A stretch of 64,000 nt of DNA from UMGS1601 sp964617585 (GCA_964617585.1 CAZTXS010000002.1:52704-116703); one strand, 5' to 3'. Positions 8,311-18,226 are shown, counted from the stretch's first letter. The notes: generated from the letters alone by a model not told the origin. Translations and numbers: made by a program.

Positions 8311-8339
8311 AATTCTTCTCCATTGTAAAGAGAAGAATT
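8311..8339 (-). terminator. Terminator of the dehydratase/activase operon
   Basis: AATTCTTCTC pairs with GAGAAGAATT around a nine-base loop. On the minus strand the run TTTTTT follows, a few bases after the stop codon of the gene ending at 8347. It also separates that operon from the GH25 gene. Confidence 0.75.
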
Positions 8340-8346
8340 TATAATT

Positions 8347-9582
8347 TTAGTCTGCCGCGTTGGCAAGCATAAGCTTTATTCTGTTTTCCTGATTAACCTT
8401 CGTCGCTCCGGGGTCGTAGTCGATAGCCACGATATTAGCGTCGGGATAAGCGTTCTTGATAACCCTTGACATACCCTTTGCCACAATGTGATTTGGCAGG
8501 CATCCGAACGGCTGAGTGCAGATTATGTTTTTTGTTCCCGACTCTGCCAAAGCCGCCATTTCAGCGGTTATAAGCCAGCCCTCGCCCATTTTTACACCCT
8601 GATTAATATACTTGTCTGCATAGCGTCTTAGAAGTTCAAAATCGTGAGGCGGAGCAAACTCGCCGTGTTCTTTCATAACCCGAATCTGCTGTTTCTGAAA
8701 CTTATAAAGCACATCGTAACCTATTCCGAACAGCATGGTTTTTTTCGTTTTCGTATCGTAAAGCTTTGCGTCGTTTATTGCGTCGGAAGCGCAATAAAGT
8801 ATAAAATCAAGCAATCCGGGAATATTCGGTTCGCAGCCCTCTTCAATCAAAAAGTCGCAAAGATGATTATTTGCCAAAGGCGAATATTTCACATAAATTT
8901 CACCTACTATGCCCACTCTCGGCTTCTTTTTGGCGGTTCTTTTAATACTTGAAAAATCGTCTAAAATTCTCTTATATATTTTTTTTGTATTGAAATATTT
9001 ATTTTTGTGAAACAAAACCGCAAGCTTTCTCTGCCAGTTTCTAAGAACCCTGTCGGAGCTTCCCTTGTGAATCTCATAGGGCTTGCACTGATAATACAGC
9101 GACATAAGCATATCGCCGTACATAACCGCATAAATAAGCTTTAACGCTATTATCGGCGTAATCTTAAACGCCGAATTTTTTTCAAGTCCCGAGAAATTAA
9201 GCGATATTACCGGAACCTGCGGAAACTCTGCGGAAAGAGATTTGCGCAAAAGATGCAGATAGTTTGACGCTCTGCAGCCACCTCCCGTTTGGGAAATCAA
9301 GAGAGCCGTCTTGTTTACGTCATATTTTCCGCTTTTAAGAGCGTCCATAAACTGACCTATTACCAGAAGAGCCGGATAGCAGGTATCGTTGTGAACATTT
9401 TTCAATCCCTCGTCGATAACCGATCTGGTAGAGGTCTGCAAAAGCTCCATATTATATCCGTACTCACGCAGAATTTCGATTATAAGCTTAAAGTGGATAG
9501 GAAGCATATCGGGTACGAGAATCGTATATTCCTTCTTCATATCCTCCGTAAAAACAGTCTGATTAACTCTTTCTGAAGCCAT
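8347..9582 (-). CDS. 2-hydroxyacyl-CoA dehydratase (HgdB/FldB-like) related protein
   Basis: A 411-aa protein related to the cluster-binding subunit of 2-hydroxyacyl-CoA dehydratases. NDTCYPALLVIGQFMDALK, SQTGGGCRASNY, GIVGEIYVKYSPLAN, and TQPFGCLPNHIVAKGMSR are family motifs, with the cysteines placed as in cluster ligands. In many Firmicutes this sequence is the C-terminal third of one long protein with the activase. Here it is a separate gene starting 59 bp after the activase stop. The substrate is unknown; homologues are widespread where no classical hydroxyacyl-CoA fermentation is known. TTCTCC-type RBS sequence on the complementary strand supports ATG 9582. Confidence 0.8.
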   Translation of the reverse strand: MASERVNQTVFTEDMKKEYTILVPDMLPIHFKLIIEILREYGYNMELLQTSTRSVIDEGLKNVHNDTCYPALLVIGQFMDALKSGKYDVNKTALLISQTGGGCRASNYLHLLRKSLSAEFPQVPVISLNFSGLEKNSAFKITPIIALKLIYAVMYGDMLMSLYYQCKPYEIHKGSSDRVLRNWQRKLAVLFHKNKYFNTKKIYKRILDDFSSIKRTAKKKPRVGIVGEIYVKYSPLANNHLCDFLIEEGCEPNIPGLLDFILYCASDAINDAKLYDTKTKKTMLFGIGYDVLYKFQKQQIRVMKEHGEFAPPHDFELLRRYADKYINQGVKMGEGWLITAEMAALAESGTKNIICTQPFGCLPNHIVAKGMSRVIKNAYPDANIVAIDYDPGATKVNQENRIKLMLANAAD

Positions 9583-9641
9583 TTAACTTCTCCTCTCAAT
9601 GATTTACGGTCTTTTAAATATTTATCCGAAAAGCCTGAAGC

Positions 9642-12596
9642 CTATGCTTCAAACTTACCCTCTTTTTCTTCTAAAGAAGCCACAAGACTTCTCATTCTTA
9701 TTTTTGCCGCACCCAGGTTGTTTATCTCGTCGATTTTAAGCTGAGTATACAGCTTTCCTTTTTCCTCGAGAATAGCCCTGACCTCATCGGTCGTCACAGC
9801 GTCGATTCCGCAACCGAACGAAACAAGCTGAACGAGCTGCATATCAGGCTGAGTTGTCACATACTCTGCCGCCCGGTAAAGCCTTGAATGATAAGTCCAT
9901 TGGTTTAAAACGTCAAGCGGCGGAACGTCTATCAGGCTTGATACGCTGTCCTCAGTGACAACGGCAAGACCCAGCGATGTAATAAGCTTGTGTATTCCGT
10001 GGTTTATCTCAGGATCTATGTGGTAAGGACGTCCTGCAAGAACAATTATCTTCTGTCCCTTTGAACGGGCTTGAGCTATAATCTCTCTAGCCTTTGTTTC
10101 TATGCTTCTTCTGAAACGAACCTCGTTTGAATAAGCCTTATCGAGAACATCATATACCATAGATCTTGTAATATTATACTTTTTCAAAGCTCTTGAAATT
10201 GCTTTAGCCGTATGATTCTTTTTATTTATATCTATATAAGGAGATAAAAAGTTATCATCGTTAAGCCGAGGCATATTTGCCTTTAAAAGCTCCGGATAAT
10301 AAGCTACAACCGGGCAGTTGTAATGATTATCGCTTCCTCCCTCGTCAACATTATAGCTCATACACGGATAGAAAATGAAGTCAACTCCCTTTTCAAAAAG
10401 GCTTTCAATATGACCGTGAGCAAGCTTGGCAGGATAGCAAACAGTATCGGAAGGTATAGTCTGCTGTCCTTTGTAATAGGTATCCCTTGTAGATTTCTCT
10501 GAGAGAATTACCTCAAAACCAAGCGATGTAAACACAGTATGGAAGAAAGGAAGCAGATCATAAAAGCTCAGAGCCAAAGGTATTCCGACCTTAGCTATCG
10601 GGTTCTCAGGCTTTATATTTTCATATTCTCTTATCACGCCGTACTTATACTCAAACATATTAAGCGGCATATCCGCAGTCTTTATTCCGGCGCCCTTTTC
10701 ACACCTGTTTCCTGAAATAAACCTATGTCCGTCGCTGAACCTGATAATCGTCAGATTACAGTTTGCTCCGCATCCTCCGCACTGAGCCGAGGTTTGTTTA
10801 TATGAGAAGTTTTCTATTTCGCTTTCGGAAATCAAATCAGATTTTTCCTTTTTGTCGGACTTTGCCTTTTCCTTTGCATATAAAGCGCAGCCGAAAGCTC
10901 CCATAAGTCCGGCGATGGCAGGACGAGTAACGTTCCTGCCCATTTCAAGCTCAAACGACCGTAAAACTGCGTCGTTTAAGAAAGTTCCGCCCTGAACAAC
11001 TATATTTTTTCCAAGCTCCTCAGGCGATTTAGCCCGTATAACCTTATAAATAGCGTTTTTGATAATGGACGAAGAAAGTCCCGCTGAAATATCCTCAACG
11101 CTTGCTCCGTCCTTTTGAGCCTGTTTAACCGAGCTGTTCATAAATACTGTGCATCTTGAACCTAGCTCAACAGGAGCTTTCGCAAAAAGACCTAAGTTCG
11201 CAAAGTCGGCGATTTCATATCCCATTGCCTGGGCAAAGGTCTGTATAAACGAGCCGCATCCCGAAGAACAGGCTTCATTCAGCATAATGCTGTCAATAGC
11301 GTTATTTTTAATTTTAAAGCACTTGATATCCTGACCGCCGATATCAATAATAAAATCAACGTCCGGGCAGAAATGAGCCGCAGCTTTAAAGTGCGCAACC
11401 GTTTCAACTATTCCGTAATCAACGCCAAGACCCGCTTTGATAAGATCCTCGCCGTAGCCCGTTACCGCAGACGATTTTATGTTGATTCGTCCCTGTGAAA
11501 GCTTATATATTTCCTTAATTTTGTCTGCTATTATATCCAAGGGCTGTCCTTGGTTTGAGCAATAGTGATGATAAAGAAGCTTGCCGTCAGGAGTTATCAA
11601 AACAAGCTTTGTCGTAGTCGAGCCTGCGTCGATTCCGAGGTAAGCGTCCCCCTCATATGTATTGACGTTCTCATACTTGAGATCTGATTTCTTGTGCCTT
11701 TGGACAAACTCGTGATATTCTTCCCTTGATTTAAAAAGCGGCTCTCCGACAACTATGTTGTCTGACGTTTTTGCGTTGAGTATCTTTTCCAGAGCCTCGT
11801 CTATCGTCATAGGCGAAGAAACCTGCTCCGCCTGCAAAGCGCTTCCATATGCCATAAAGCACGGAGCAAGTTCAGGAAAAACCGCATGGTCCTCATCTAA
11901 TTTAAGCGTGGTGACAAAAGCCTTTCTCAGTCCGCTGAGAAATGAAAGAGGTCCGCCTAAAAATAAAACCTTTCCCTCGATTTTTCTTCCCTGAGCAAGT
12001 CCCGAAACCGTCTGATCGACAACCGCCTGATAAATTGAAGCCGCTATATCCTCTTTCTTAGCTCCCTGATTTAACAGCGGTTGAATATCGGATTTCGCAA
12101 AAACTCCGCATCTTGAAGCAATGGGATAAATCTTCTGAGCTTTAAGAGAAAGCTCGTTCAGCTCGTCAGGAGTAACTCCCAAAAGGGTTGCCATCTGATC
12201 GATAAAAGCTCCCGTTCCGCCTGCGCATGAGCCGTTCATTCGCTGCTCAACTCCGCCTGTCAGAAATATAATTTTTGCGTCCTCGCCGCCAAGCTCAACT
12301 ACAACATCGGCGTCAGGATAGCTTTTATTTACAGCAACAAATGCCGAATAAACCTCCTGAACGAACTCTATTCCGGCTGTATTTGCAATCCCCAGCCCTG
12401 CCGAGCCTGTGATGGCGATTTTAAATCTCTCGCCTTTGAACTTATCTCTGATTATTCTAAGCTGATCGGCAACCGTTTCCTTAACCTTAGAAAAGTGCCT
12501 TTCGTATTTATTATAAATTATTTTATCGCCGTCCAGAATTACTGTTTTTACAGTAGTTGAACCAACGTCTATTCCGAGATTATAAATTTTCTCCAT
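9642..12596 (-). CDS. Acyl-CoA dehydratase activase-related protein (two BcrAD/BadFG ATPase domains plus DUF2229)
   Basis: A 984-aa protein with two ASKHA-type ATPase domains. The first (about 4-255) starts NLGIDVGSTTVKTVILD and has GSCAGGTGAFIDQMA. The second (about 320-580) starts LGIDAGSTTTKLVLI and has EACSSGCGSFIQTFAQAMG. A cysteine cluster, QCGGCGANCNLTI, follows near 610, then a DUF2229-like region with DTVCYPAKLAHGH and a C-terminal FGCGIDAVTTDEV segment. The known activases use ATP and a bridging 4Fe-4S cluster to inject an electron into the dehydratase. I use ATG 12596, seven bases after AGGGAGA, not the upstream TTG at 12617. It forms an operon with the following HgdB-like gene. 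Confidence 0.83.
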   Translation of the reverse strand: MEKIYNLGIDVGSTTVKTVILDGDKIIYNKYERHFSKVKETVADQLRIIRDKFKGERFKIAITGSAGLGIANTAGIEFVQEVYSAFVAVNKSYPDADVVVELGGEDAKIIFLTGGVEQRMNGSCAGGTGAFIDQMATLLGVTPDELNELSLKAQKIYPIASRCGVFAKSDIQPLLNQGAKKEDIAASIYQAVVDQTVSGLAQGRKIEGKVLFLGGPLSFLSGLRKAFVTTLKLDEDHAVFPELAPCFMAYGSALQAEQVSSPMTIDEALEKILNAKTSDNIVVGEPLFKSREEYHEFVQRHKKSDLKYENVNTYEGDAYLGIDAGSTTTKLVLITPDGKLLYHHYCSNQGQPLDIIADKIKEIYKLSQGRINIKSSAVTGYGEDLIKAGLGVDYGIVETVAHFKAAAHFCPDVDFIIDIGGQDIKCFKIKNNAIDSIMLNEACSSGCGSFIQTFAQAMGYEIADFANLGLFAKAPVELGSRCTVFMNSSVKQAQKDGASVEDISAGLSSSIIKNAIYKVIRAKSPEELGKNIVVQGGTFLNDAVLRSFELEMGRNVTRPAIAGLMGAFGCALYAKEKAKSDKKEKSDLISESEIENFSYKQTSAQCGGCGANCNLTIIRFSDGHRFISGNRCEKGAGIKTADMPLNMFEYKYGVIREYENIKPENPIAKVGIPLALSFYDLLPFFHTVFTSLGFEVILSEKSTRDTYYKGQQTIPSDTVCYPAKLAHGHIESLFEKGVDFIFYPCMSYNVDEGGSDNHYNCPVVAYYPELLKANMPRLNDDNFLSPYIDINKKNHTAKAISRALKKYNITRSMVYDVLDKAYSNEVRFRRSIETKAREIIAQARSKGQKIIVLAGRPYHIDPEINHGIHKLITSLGLAVVTEDSVSSLIDVPPLDVLNQWTYHSRLYRAAEYVTTQPDMQLVQLVSFGCGIDAVTTDEVRAILEEKGKLYTQLKIDEINNLGAAKIRMRSLVASLEEKEGKFEA

Positions 12597-12660
12597 AAAA
12601 ATCTCCCTTACAAACAAGATTTTTTTGCCGGTTAAGGCAAAGTAAAAATCCTATATGAAA

Positions 12661-12802
12661 TATAACTTAGTCAAGATGTCCCCCGCCTCTATAGGCGGCG
12701 GGTTCCATTACTCGTTCAGTAGTGGGATACAATCCCCTACTGAACGGCCGGTCGGCAATGCCGACCCTTGCCGCGTTGAATGACGGGCAAGCCCTTATTG
12801 AA
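12661..12802 (-). repeat. Interspersed multi-hairpin repeat, copy R3 (full form)
   Basis: Full 142-bp copy including the central hairpin (GTTCAGTAG arm against CTACTGAAC). It lies between the divergently transcribed activase gene and GH5 gene, 64 bp upstream of the activase start. A short frame inside encodes MPTLAALNDGQALIE, which recurs in other copies and is a by-product of the repeat. Confidence 0.92.
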
Positions 12803-12972
12803 AATTTCAATGTGCGTTTATATATTATACAACACTTTTTTAAAAAAATAAAGACTTTTCGATTAAGAATTAATATCCGTTTAATGATATATGTTCCAGA
12901 TAATTTTTAAGCCTTATTATTTCTTACAGTCTATAAAACCTAACATTTTTTATAAATAAAATACTATTATTA

Positions 12973-13002
12973 TTGACATCACACAAATAAAAATAGTATA
13001 AT
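12973..13002 (+). promoter_or_regulatory. Sigma-A promoter of the GH5 gene
   Basis: TTGACA at 12973-12978 and TATAAT at 12997-13002, both perfect, spaced by 18 bases. The AT-rich region 12803-12972 upstream contains no gene. Confidence 0.8.
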
Positions 13003-13051
13003 TAACAAAATAAACTTTGCATTAAACCGCAAAGAAAGAAAGGATATAATT

Positions 13052-15589
13052 ATGAATTTTAAGAAATTAATTTCGGGTCTGATATGTTCTGTTATGGCTG
13101 CGTCGTCAGTTCTCTGCGCATTTCCCGCTGCAGTAAGCGCCGTTGACAGCTATGACGATGAATTCACCGACCTTAACCAATCACAGATAGTTGAAGCTAT
13201 GGGCGCAAGCTGGAACTTGGGAAATCAGCTTGAAGCTTCAAATTCAGGAACTCCCAGTGAAACAGCTTGGGGTAATCCTGTTATAAAAAAAGAACTTATT
13301 CAAACAGTTAAAGAAGCAGGGTTCAAATCTATAAGAATTCCTGTATCATATTTAAGCTACATAGGCGAAGGTCCTAACTACACAATAAACGCTGCATGGT
13401 TAAACAGAGTACAAGAGGTTATTGATTATGCTGTAGCTGAAGGACTTTATGTAATTATGAATATTCACGGCGATGGATATTATACAGTTACCGGAAGTTG
13501 GCTTTTGTGCGGCGAGTCTGAAGAAGATCAGGTTGCAATAAGAGCTAAATATGAAGCAGTCTGGAAACAGATTGCAGAACGCTTCAAAGACTATGACGAG
13601 CATCTTATTTTCGAGTCAATGAACGAAGAAGGTGCAAACAACATGACAAATGAAGCATATGAAAATCTCAACAAATATAACCAGATTTTTGTTGACACAG
13701 TTCGTCAGACAGGCGGAAACAACGCAAAACGCTGGCTGCTTGTACCGGGTTGGTATACCAACATAGACTATACTGTCGGAAATTACGGATTTTCAATTCC
13801 TACAGATTTAAAGAGAGATGCGTCTGTCCCGTCAGATGAACAGAGAATAATGATTTCCGTTCACTACTATGACCCATGGGATTTCTGCGGTGATGACACA
13901 AGCGGCACTTACTCTCAGTGGGGTAAGGATTCTAATTCCAAAAAGGCAGCGTCCTATTGCAACACCGAAGAATATATGGAGGGTCAAATCAAGAAAGTTT
14001 ATGACAAGTTTGTCACAGAGGGCTACCCTGTAGTTATCGGCGAATACGGTTGTATAAACAAGGAAAGTTCAGATCCTCTTAGCACATATTTCAGAGCATA
14101 TTACTGCAAAACAATGTGTGAGCTTTCAAAAAAGTATGGCTGTGTTCCTGTTTATTGGGATAACGGAGCGATTTCAAACAGCTTTGGTCTTATTAACAGA
14201 AAGACTTTAGAAATAGCTCAGCCTCAGATAATTGACGCAATAATGAGCGTTTATTTAACTCCTGCGGAAAATATCAACAGATTTATAACCTTCACATCAT
14301 CCCTTGACGAAGGATGCTATACTGCTGAAACTTGGTATGTATTCAACACAGCTCTTGCAAATGCTGAGTCTGTTTTATCCAACTCAGGTTCTGATGATGA
14401 AAAATGTCAAGAAGCTTATGACGCATTACACAAAGCATACTACAGCATGGTGATTAACGACGAATACCAGACAGAAAAAGAAATTATCGAAGCCGGTACG
14501 GACATTGCTGATTCAAGCAGCATAGACGCTACTGATAAATATATCGTTTCAGTGGCAGATGATTTGATAAACATTAAGCTGTCAAAAACTCTTACAATCA
14601 AGTTTAAAGTATTAAGCGGAAGTCTTTCAGCAAACGATAACGTTTTCATTCTCAAACCATACAGTAACATAAATTGGGATGGATGGAACGATAACTTTGT
14701 AAAATTCTCAGACTGTACCTATGATTCATCAGCAGACGAATATACAGTAAAGATTGACACACAAAAGGTTCTTGCTTCTTACACAGGTTCTTCTGAAGCA
14801 AACGGTATAAACCTATACTATGCAATAGAGGACAGTTCCCCTGTTGTAAAGGTTACATATTACACAGCAACAATGCCGGCGGAGCATACACACCATTATG
14901 AGCTGACAGCTTCAATTGATAGCTGTAATTCTATTAGGGAATACACCTGTTTTTCCTGCAAAGACGTTATAACGGAAACAATTTCTTCATCACACACATG
15001 GAGCAGTTGGACAATAGTAAAAGAAGCAACCTGCACAGAGGAAGGAAGTCAGGAACGTGAGTGTACTGTTTGCGGAGAAAAAGAAACTAAGACTGTAAAG
15101 GCAAAAGGACACAGCTATGCAAACGGCGTTTGCACAGTATGCGGAGCAATAGATCCCAATAACCCAACGACTACAACAACAAAACCTACTTCCAACACAA
15201 TTGCTACAAAAATAACTACAACCGCCGATTCAAAGGCCGCTCAGGCTGCAAAAGACAAAGCAGCGGCTAAGAAGGCTATGAAGCAGGCAAAGATCACAAA
15301 GCTGACAGTTAAAAGCAAGGCTAAGAAGAAGATAACGGTTTCATGGAAGAAGGTAAAGAAAGCTACAGGCTATCAGGTACAGGTTTCCAAGAAGAAGAAC
15401 TTCAAGAAGATAGTATTCAAAAAGTTTACATCTAAGAAGAAACTCACAATCAAGAACAGCAAGATCAAGAGCAAAAAGACATATTATGTAAGAGTAAGAG
15501 CATACGCTACATACAAGAATGCTAATAACAAGGCAATTAAGGTATACAGCAGTTGGAATAAAAAACTCAGAAAAGTTAAAGTAAAGTAA
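13052..15589 (+). CDS. Secreted GH5 endoglucanase-like enzyme with carbohydrate-binding, zinc-ribbon-like and Fn3 modules
   Basis: An 845-aa exported glycoside hydrolase. Signal peptide about 1-30 (ending FPAAVSA). The GH5 barrel runs about 45-405: MGASWNLGNQLEA, FKSIRIPVSY, MNIHGD, the acid/base glutamate in FESMNEEG (Glu192) and the nucleophile in VVIGEYGC (Glu331). A helical FIVAR-like segment lies at about 420-470. A beta-rich region at about 480-605 (NWDGWNDNFVKFSD) looks like a carbohydrate-binding domain. Two CxxC-type modules at about 610-700 (ECTVCGEKETK, NGVCTVCGAID) resemble those in gut surface proteins. A Thr-rich linker and a lysine-rich Fn3-like tail (about 745-845) follow. The substrate is likely beta-1,4-glucan or a related hemicellulose. 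AAAGAAAGGA precedes the ATG. Confidence 0.88.
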   Translation: MNFKKLISGLICSVMAASSVLCAFPAAVSAVDSYDDEFTDLNQSQIVEAMGASWNLGNQLEASNSGTPSETAWGNPVIKKELIQTVKEAGFKSIRIPVSYLSYIGEGPNYTINAAWLNRVQEVIDYAVAEGLYVIMNIHGDGYYTVTGSWLLCGESEEDQVAIRAKYEAVWKQIAERFKDYDEHLIFESMNEEGANNMTNEAYENLNKYNQIFVDTVRQTGGNNAKRWLLVPGWYTNIDYTVGNYGFSIPTDLKRDASVPSDEQRIMISVHYYDPWDFCGDDTSGTYSQWGKDSNSKKAASYCNTEEYMEGQIKKVYDKFVTEGYPVVIGEYGCINKESSDPLSTYFRAYYCKTMCELSKKYGCVPVYWDNGAISNSFGLINRKTLEIAQPQIIDAIMSVYLTPAENINRFITFTSSLDEGCYTAETWYVFNTALANAESVLSNSGSDDEKCQEAYDALHKAYYSMVINDEYQTEKEIIEAGTDIADSSSIDATDKYIVSVADDLINIKLSKTLTIKFKVLSGSLSANDNVFILKPYSNINWDGWNDNFVKFSDCTYDSSADEYTVKIDTQKVLASYTGSSEANGINLYYAIEDSSPVVKVTYYTATMPAEHTHHYELTASIDSCNSIREYTCFSCKDVITETISSSHTWSSWTIVKEATCTEEGSQERECTVCGEKETKTVKAKGHSYANGVCTVCGAIDPNNPTTTTTKPTSNTIATKITTTADSKAAQAAKDKAAAKKAMKQAKITKLTVKSKAKKKITVSWKKVKKATGYQVQVSKKKNFKKIVFKKFTSKKKLTIKNSKIKSKKTYYVRVRAYATYKNANNKAIKVYSSWNKKLRKVKVK

Positions 15590-15892
15590 AAGCCTGCCGT
15601 TTCATGAACCTTAACATTTTACAAGTTTCCAAAAGACAGAAAGCGTGCATGGGTCGCACTGCGTTAGGGAACGCCCTCTCTTGCAGTGCTTTCCCTCTGC
15701 TAAAAAAATCCGGTGGACTTTATTAGCATTCGCCTATTTCGGAGCGCCCTACGGAAAAGAATTTCGCTATCTGCGGATGGCGGCAAGTAACTCCTCCCTT
15801 TACCCCGCAAGCCTTTGTAAAGGCTTGACCGAAACTTTTTTCTATACCTGTTTATCATTTGAGAAATGTATAAATTTGATAAACGGCAGACT
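15590..15892. other. Intergenic region: split terminator with about 280 bp of inserted sequence
   Basis: AGCCTGCCGTTT just after the GH5 stop (about 15591-15602) can pair with AAACGGCAGACT (about 15882-15893) across an intervening stretch of about 280 bp, with one mismatch. This suggests that the GH5 terminator stem was opened by an insertion. The inserted DNA is more GC-rich than the flanks and has an open frame on + (15645-15902) that resembles no protein I know. I see no second copy in this window. Confidence 0.4.
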
Positions 15893-16033
15893 TATAACTT
15901 AGCCAAGATGTCCCCCGCCTCTATAGGCGGCGGGTTCCATTACCCGTTCAGTAGCGGATACAATCCCTACTGAACGGCCGGTCGGCAATGCCGACCCTTG
16001 CCACGTTGAATGACGGGCAAGCCCTTATTGAAT
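15893..16033 (-). repeat. Interspersed multi-hairpin repeat, copy R4 (full form)
   Basis: Full copy between the convergent GH5 and pullulanase genes. Its TTCAATAAGG end faces the pullulanase terminator at 16043-16068. The central hairpin arms are GTTCAGTAGCGGAT and ATCCCTACTGAAC. Confidence 0.92.
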
Positions 16034-16042
16034 AATCAAAAA

Positions 16043-16068
16043 AACCTGACATCTAACAGTGTCAGGTT
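16043..16068 (-). terminator. Terminator of the pullulanase gene
   Basis: AACCTGACA pairs with TGTCAGGTT around an eight-base loop. On the minus strand it is followed by a run of T, about 20 bases after the pullulanase stop codon. Confidence 0.8.
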
Positions 16069-16086
16069 CTTTTGCGTATAAGCATT

Positions 16087-18057
16087 TTATTTCTTTATTA
16101 GTACCGAAGCGGAAATCTGTTCCATCTCAAAACTGTTCTTGAATATTTCTCCCGAAGCCGATTCATCTTCACCCAGAGAATTTAAAATAACCGAATATTC
16201 ACCATCAGGTATTTTGACCTTTCGGCTTTCGTCATAAGGATTGAACAGAATTATAAGCTCTTCTCTTTCATCCCCTTCTGTATCAGTAAGCGAATAACCG
16301 ATAATATTACAATCTCCCGTATCAAAAAACTTAAAAGAAGCTTCTACATCCTCTCTTCGGCTAAGTCTGAACTGAGGATGTTTTTTTCTTAAATCAATCA
16401 AAGCCTTATAGAATTTAAAAACGCTTAAATTTTCCGCTTTTTGATTCCATTTAATAGAGTTTGTTTCATCGGGAGCGTTATAACTGTTTCCGCTGAAATA
16501 ATCTTCTCTGACTTTAGAGCTTTGATTATTTAAAGCTATCGGCTTTGAGCGAAGAAAGTCCTGCCCCAGCTCTAAAAACGGAACTCCTTGAGCAAGCATT
16601 ATAATCGCCGCCGAAAGCTTATCCATTCTTATACGCTCGTCTAAAGTGCGGTTTTCAGCGCTTATCGTAAGCTTATCCCAAAGCGTATGATTGTCATGAG
16701 CTTCGCAGTAATTTATCGTCTGCGTCGGATTATAAGCAAAGCAAGCGTCGTCGAAGCCTGTTATCTGGCTGTGTGGAATACTTCCTGTCAGGCATCTTTT
16801 TATAACCCCCGACATATCCCTGTTTCCGCTTACATAGCCTGTGTCATAAACATTAAACACTCCGCCCTTCACAGCATCACGAATATTGTCGTTAAACAGA
16901 CCTACTCTTGCAAACTGATAAGAGTTCCACTTGTACGCAAGCTTTTCCGACGGCATTGGCGAATCTCCGCCGGTCCATCCTTCGCCGTACATTAGAATCT
17001 GAGGATCAATCTCGCAGAGCTTATCCCTTATAAGGTTTACGGTTTCTATATCGTGAAGTCCCATTAAATCAAATCTGAAGCCGTCTATTTTATACTCCCT
17101 TGCCCAGAACTCTACAGAATCAAGAATATATTTTCTCACCATAGCACGTTCGGAGGCAAGTTCGTTTCCACAGCCCGAACCGTTTGAAAACCAGTTGTTT
17201 GAAGTGCGATGATAATAAAACGGAAAGGTCTTATGAAAGCTTGATTTCTCACTCTCATATGTGTGATTGTAAACAACGTCCATAATTACGCCGATATTAT
17301 TTTCATGAAGCGTCTTAATAAGCTCCTTAAACTCTCTTATTCTTACCTTTGGATCATAAGGATCAGATGAATAAGAACCCTCAAGGCAGTTATAGTTTTT
17401 AGGGTCATAGCCCCAGTTGTATTCTTCATTTTCAGTAATGGGAATCCTCTCGTCTATTGTTGCAAAATCAAACACAGGCAGCAAATGAACGTGAGTTATA
17501 CCGAGAGATATTAAATGATCAAGGCAGGTCTGAACGCCGCCGCAGGAGGTCGATCTTTCAGTAAACGCTAAAAATCTTCCTCTGTTTTGCTCGCTCACTC
17601 CGCTTGACTTATCAACAGAGAAATCCCTCACATTTGTTTCGTATATTACCGCTTCGCATGGATTTTTGCAGGTCGGTTTTTTCACCTTATCCCAGTCTTT
17701 CGGATTCGTGGTTTTAAAATCCACAACAGCTCCCCTGTCGCCGTTTACGCCGCAGGCTTTTGCATATATATCTATGGTTTCATAACGCTGACCCTCATAC
17801 TCAAAGGTATAGGTATAAAAAAATCCGTCCAGATTCTTTGAAACTACAGCTTCCCAAACGCCTTTTTCCGTCCTGTTCATGGGTTTGCTTTCAATCAGGT
17901 TATCTCCCTCGCCGCCGCTGTACAAATTCAAAAAAACAGCAAATGAATTAGGCGACCACACTTTAAACTGAGTTTCCTCACCGATAATAATTGCCCCTAA
18001 ATCACTGCCGAAATAAGCATTTTCCCTGTCCAGTTTTTCATAATCGTGTTTATTCAT
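16087..18057 (-). CDS. pulA: Type I pullulanase (GH13, CBM48)
   Basis: A 656-aa alpha-1,6-glucan debranching enzyme. An N-terminal CBM48-like domain (about 20-115, TQFKVWSPNSFAVFLNLYS) precedes the GH13 barrel. The YNWGYDP signature of type I pullulanases is at 213-219. The catalytic nucleophile is Asp330 in DGFRFDLMG, the acid/base Glu359 in YGEGWTGG, and the transition-state stabiliser Asp455 in EAHDNHT. No signal peptide is seen, so it likely acts in the cytoplasm on imported or stored alpha-glucan. It is flanked on both sides by copies of the interspersed repeat. Confidence 0.92.
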   Translation of the reverse strand: MNKHDYEKLDRENAYFGSDLGAIIIGEETQFKVWSPNSFAVFLNLYSGGEGDNLIESKPMNRTEKGVWEAVVSKNLDGFFYTYTFEYEGQRYETIDIYAKACGVNGDRGAVVDFKTTNPKDWDKVKKPTCKNPCEAVIYETNVRDFSVDKSSGVSEQNRGRFLAFTERSTSCGGVQTCLDHLISLGITHVHLLPVFDFATIDERIPITENEEYNWGYDPKNYNCLEGSYSSDPYDPKVRIREFKELIKTLHENNIGVIMDVVYNHTYESEKSSFHKTFPFYYHRTSNNWFSNGSGCGNELASERAMVRKYILDSVEFWAREYKIDGFRFDLMGLHDIETVNLIRDKLCEIDPQILMYGEGWTGGDSPMPSEKLAYKWNSYQFARVGLFNDNIRDAVKGGVFNVYDTGYVSGNRDMSGVIKRCLTGSIPHSQITGFDDACFAYNPTQTINYCEAHDNHTLWDKLTISAENRTLDERIRMDKLSAAIIMLAQGVPFLELGQDFLRSKPIALNNQSSKVREDYFSGNSYNAPDETNSIKWNQKAENLSVFKFYKALIDLRKKHPQFRLSRREDVEASFKFFDTGDCNIIGYSLTDTEGDEREELIILFNPYDESRKVKIPDGEYSVILNSLGEDESASGEIFKNSFEMEQISASVLIKK

Positions 18058-18084
18058 TAATTTTACCAGTCCTAAAATTTAATA

Positions 18085-18226
18085 TATAACTTAGGCAAGA
18101 TGTCCCCCGCCTCTATAGGCAGCGGGTTCCATTACCCGGTCAATAGCGGGATACAATCCCCTACTGACCGACTGGTCGGCAATGCCGACCCTTGCCGCAT
18201 TGAATGACGGGCAAGCCCTTATTGAA
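18085..18226 (-). repeat. Interspersed multi-hairpin repeat, copy R5 (full form, co-varied stem)
   Basis: Full copy between the pullulanase start and the psd stop, with its TTCAATAAGG end 15 bp after the psd stop codon. The central stem reads CGGTCA against TGACCG, where most copies have CGTTCA against TGAACG. One T-A pair has thus become G-C on both arms. Confidence 0.92.

Noticed and set aside
15645..15902. Plus-strand 85-codon frame after GH5
   Set aside because: No RBS, odd composition, and it runs into repeat R4. More likely part of an inserted non-coding segment.
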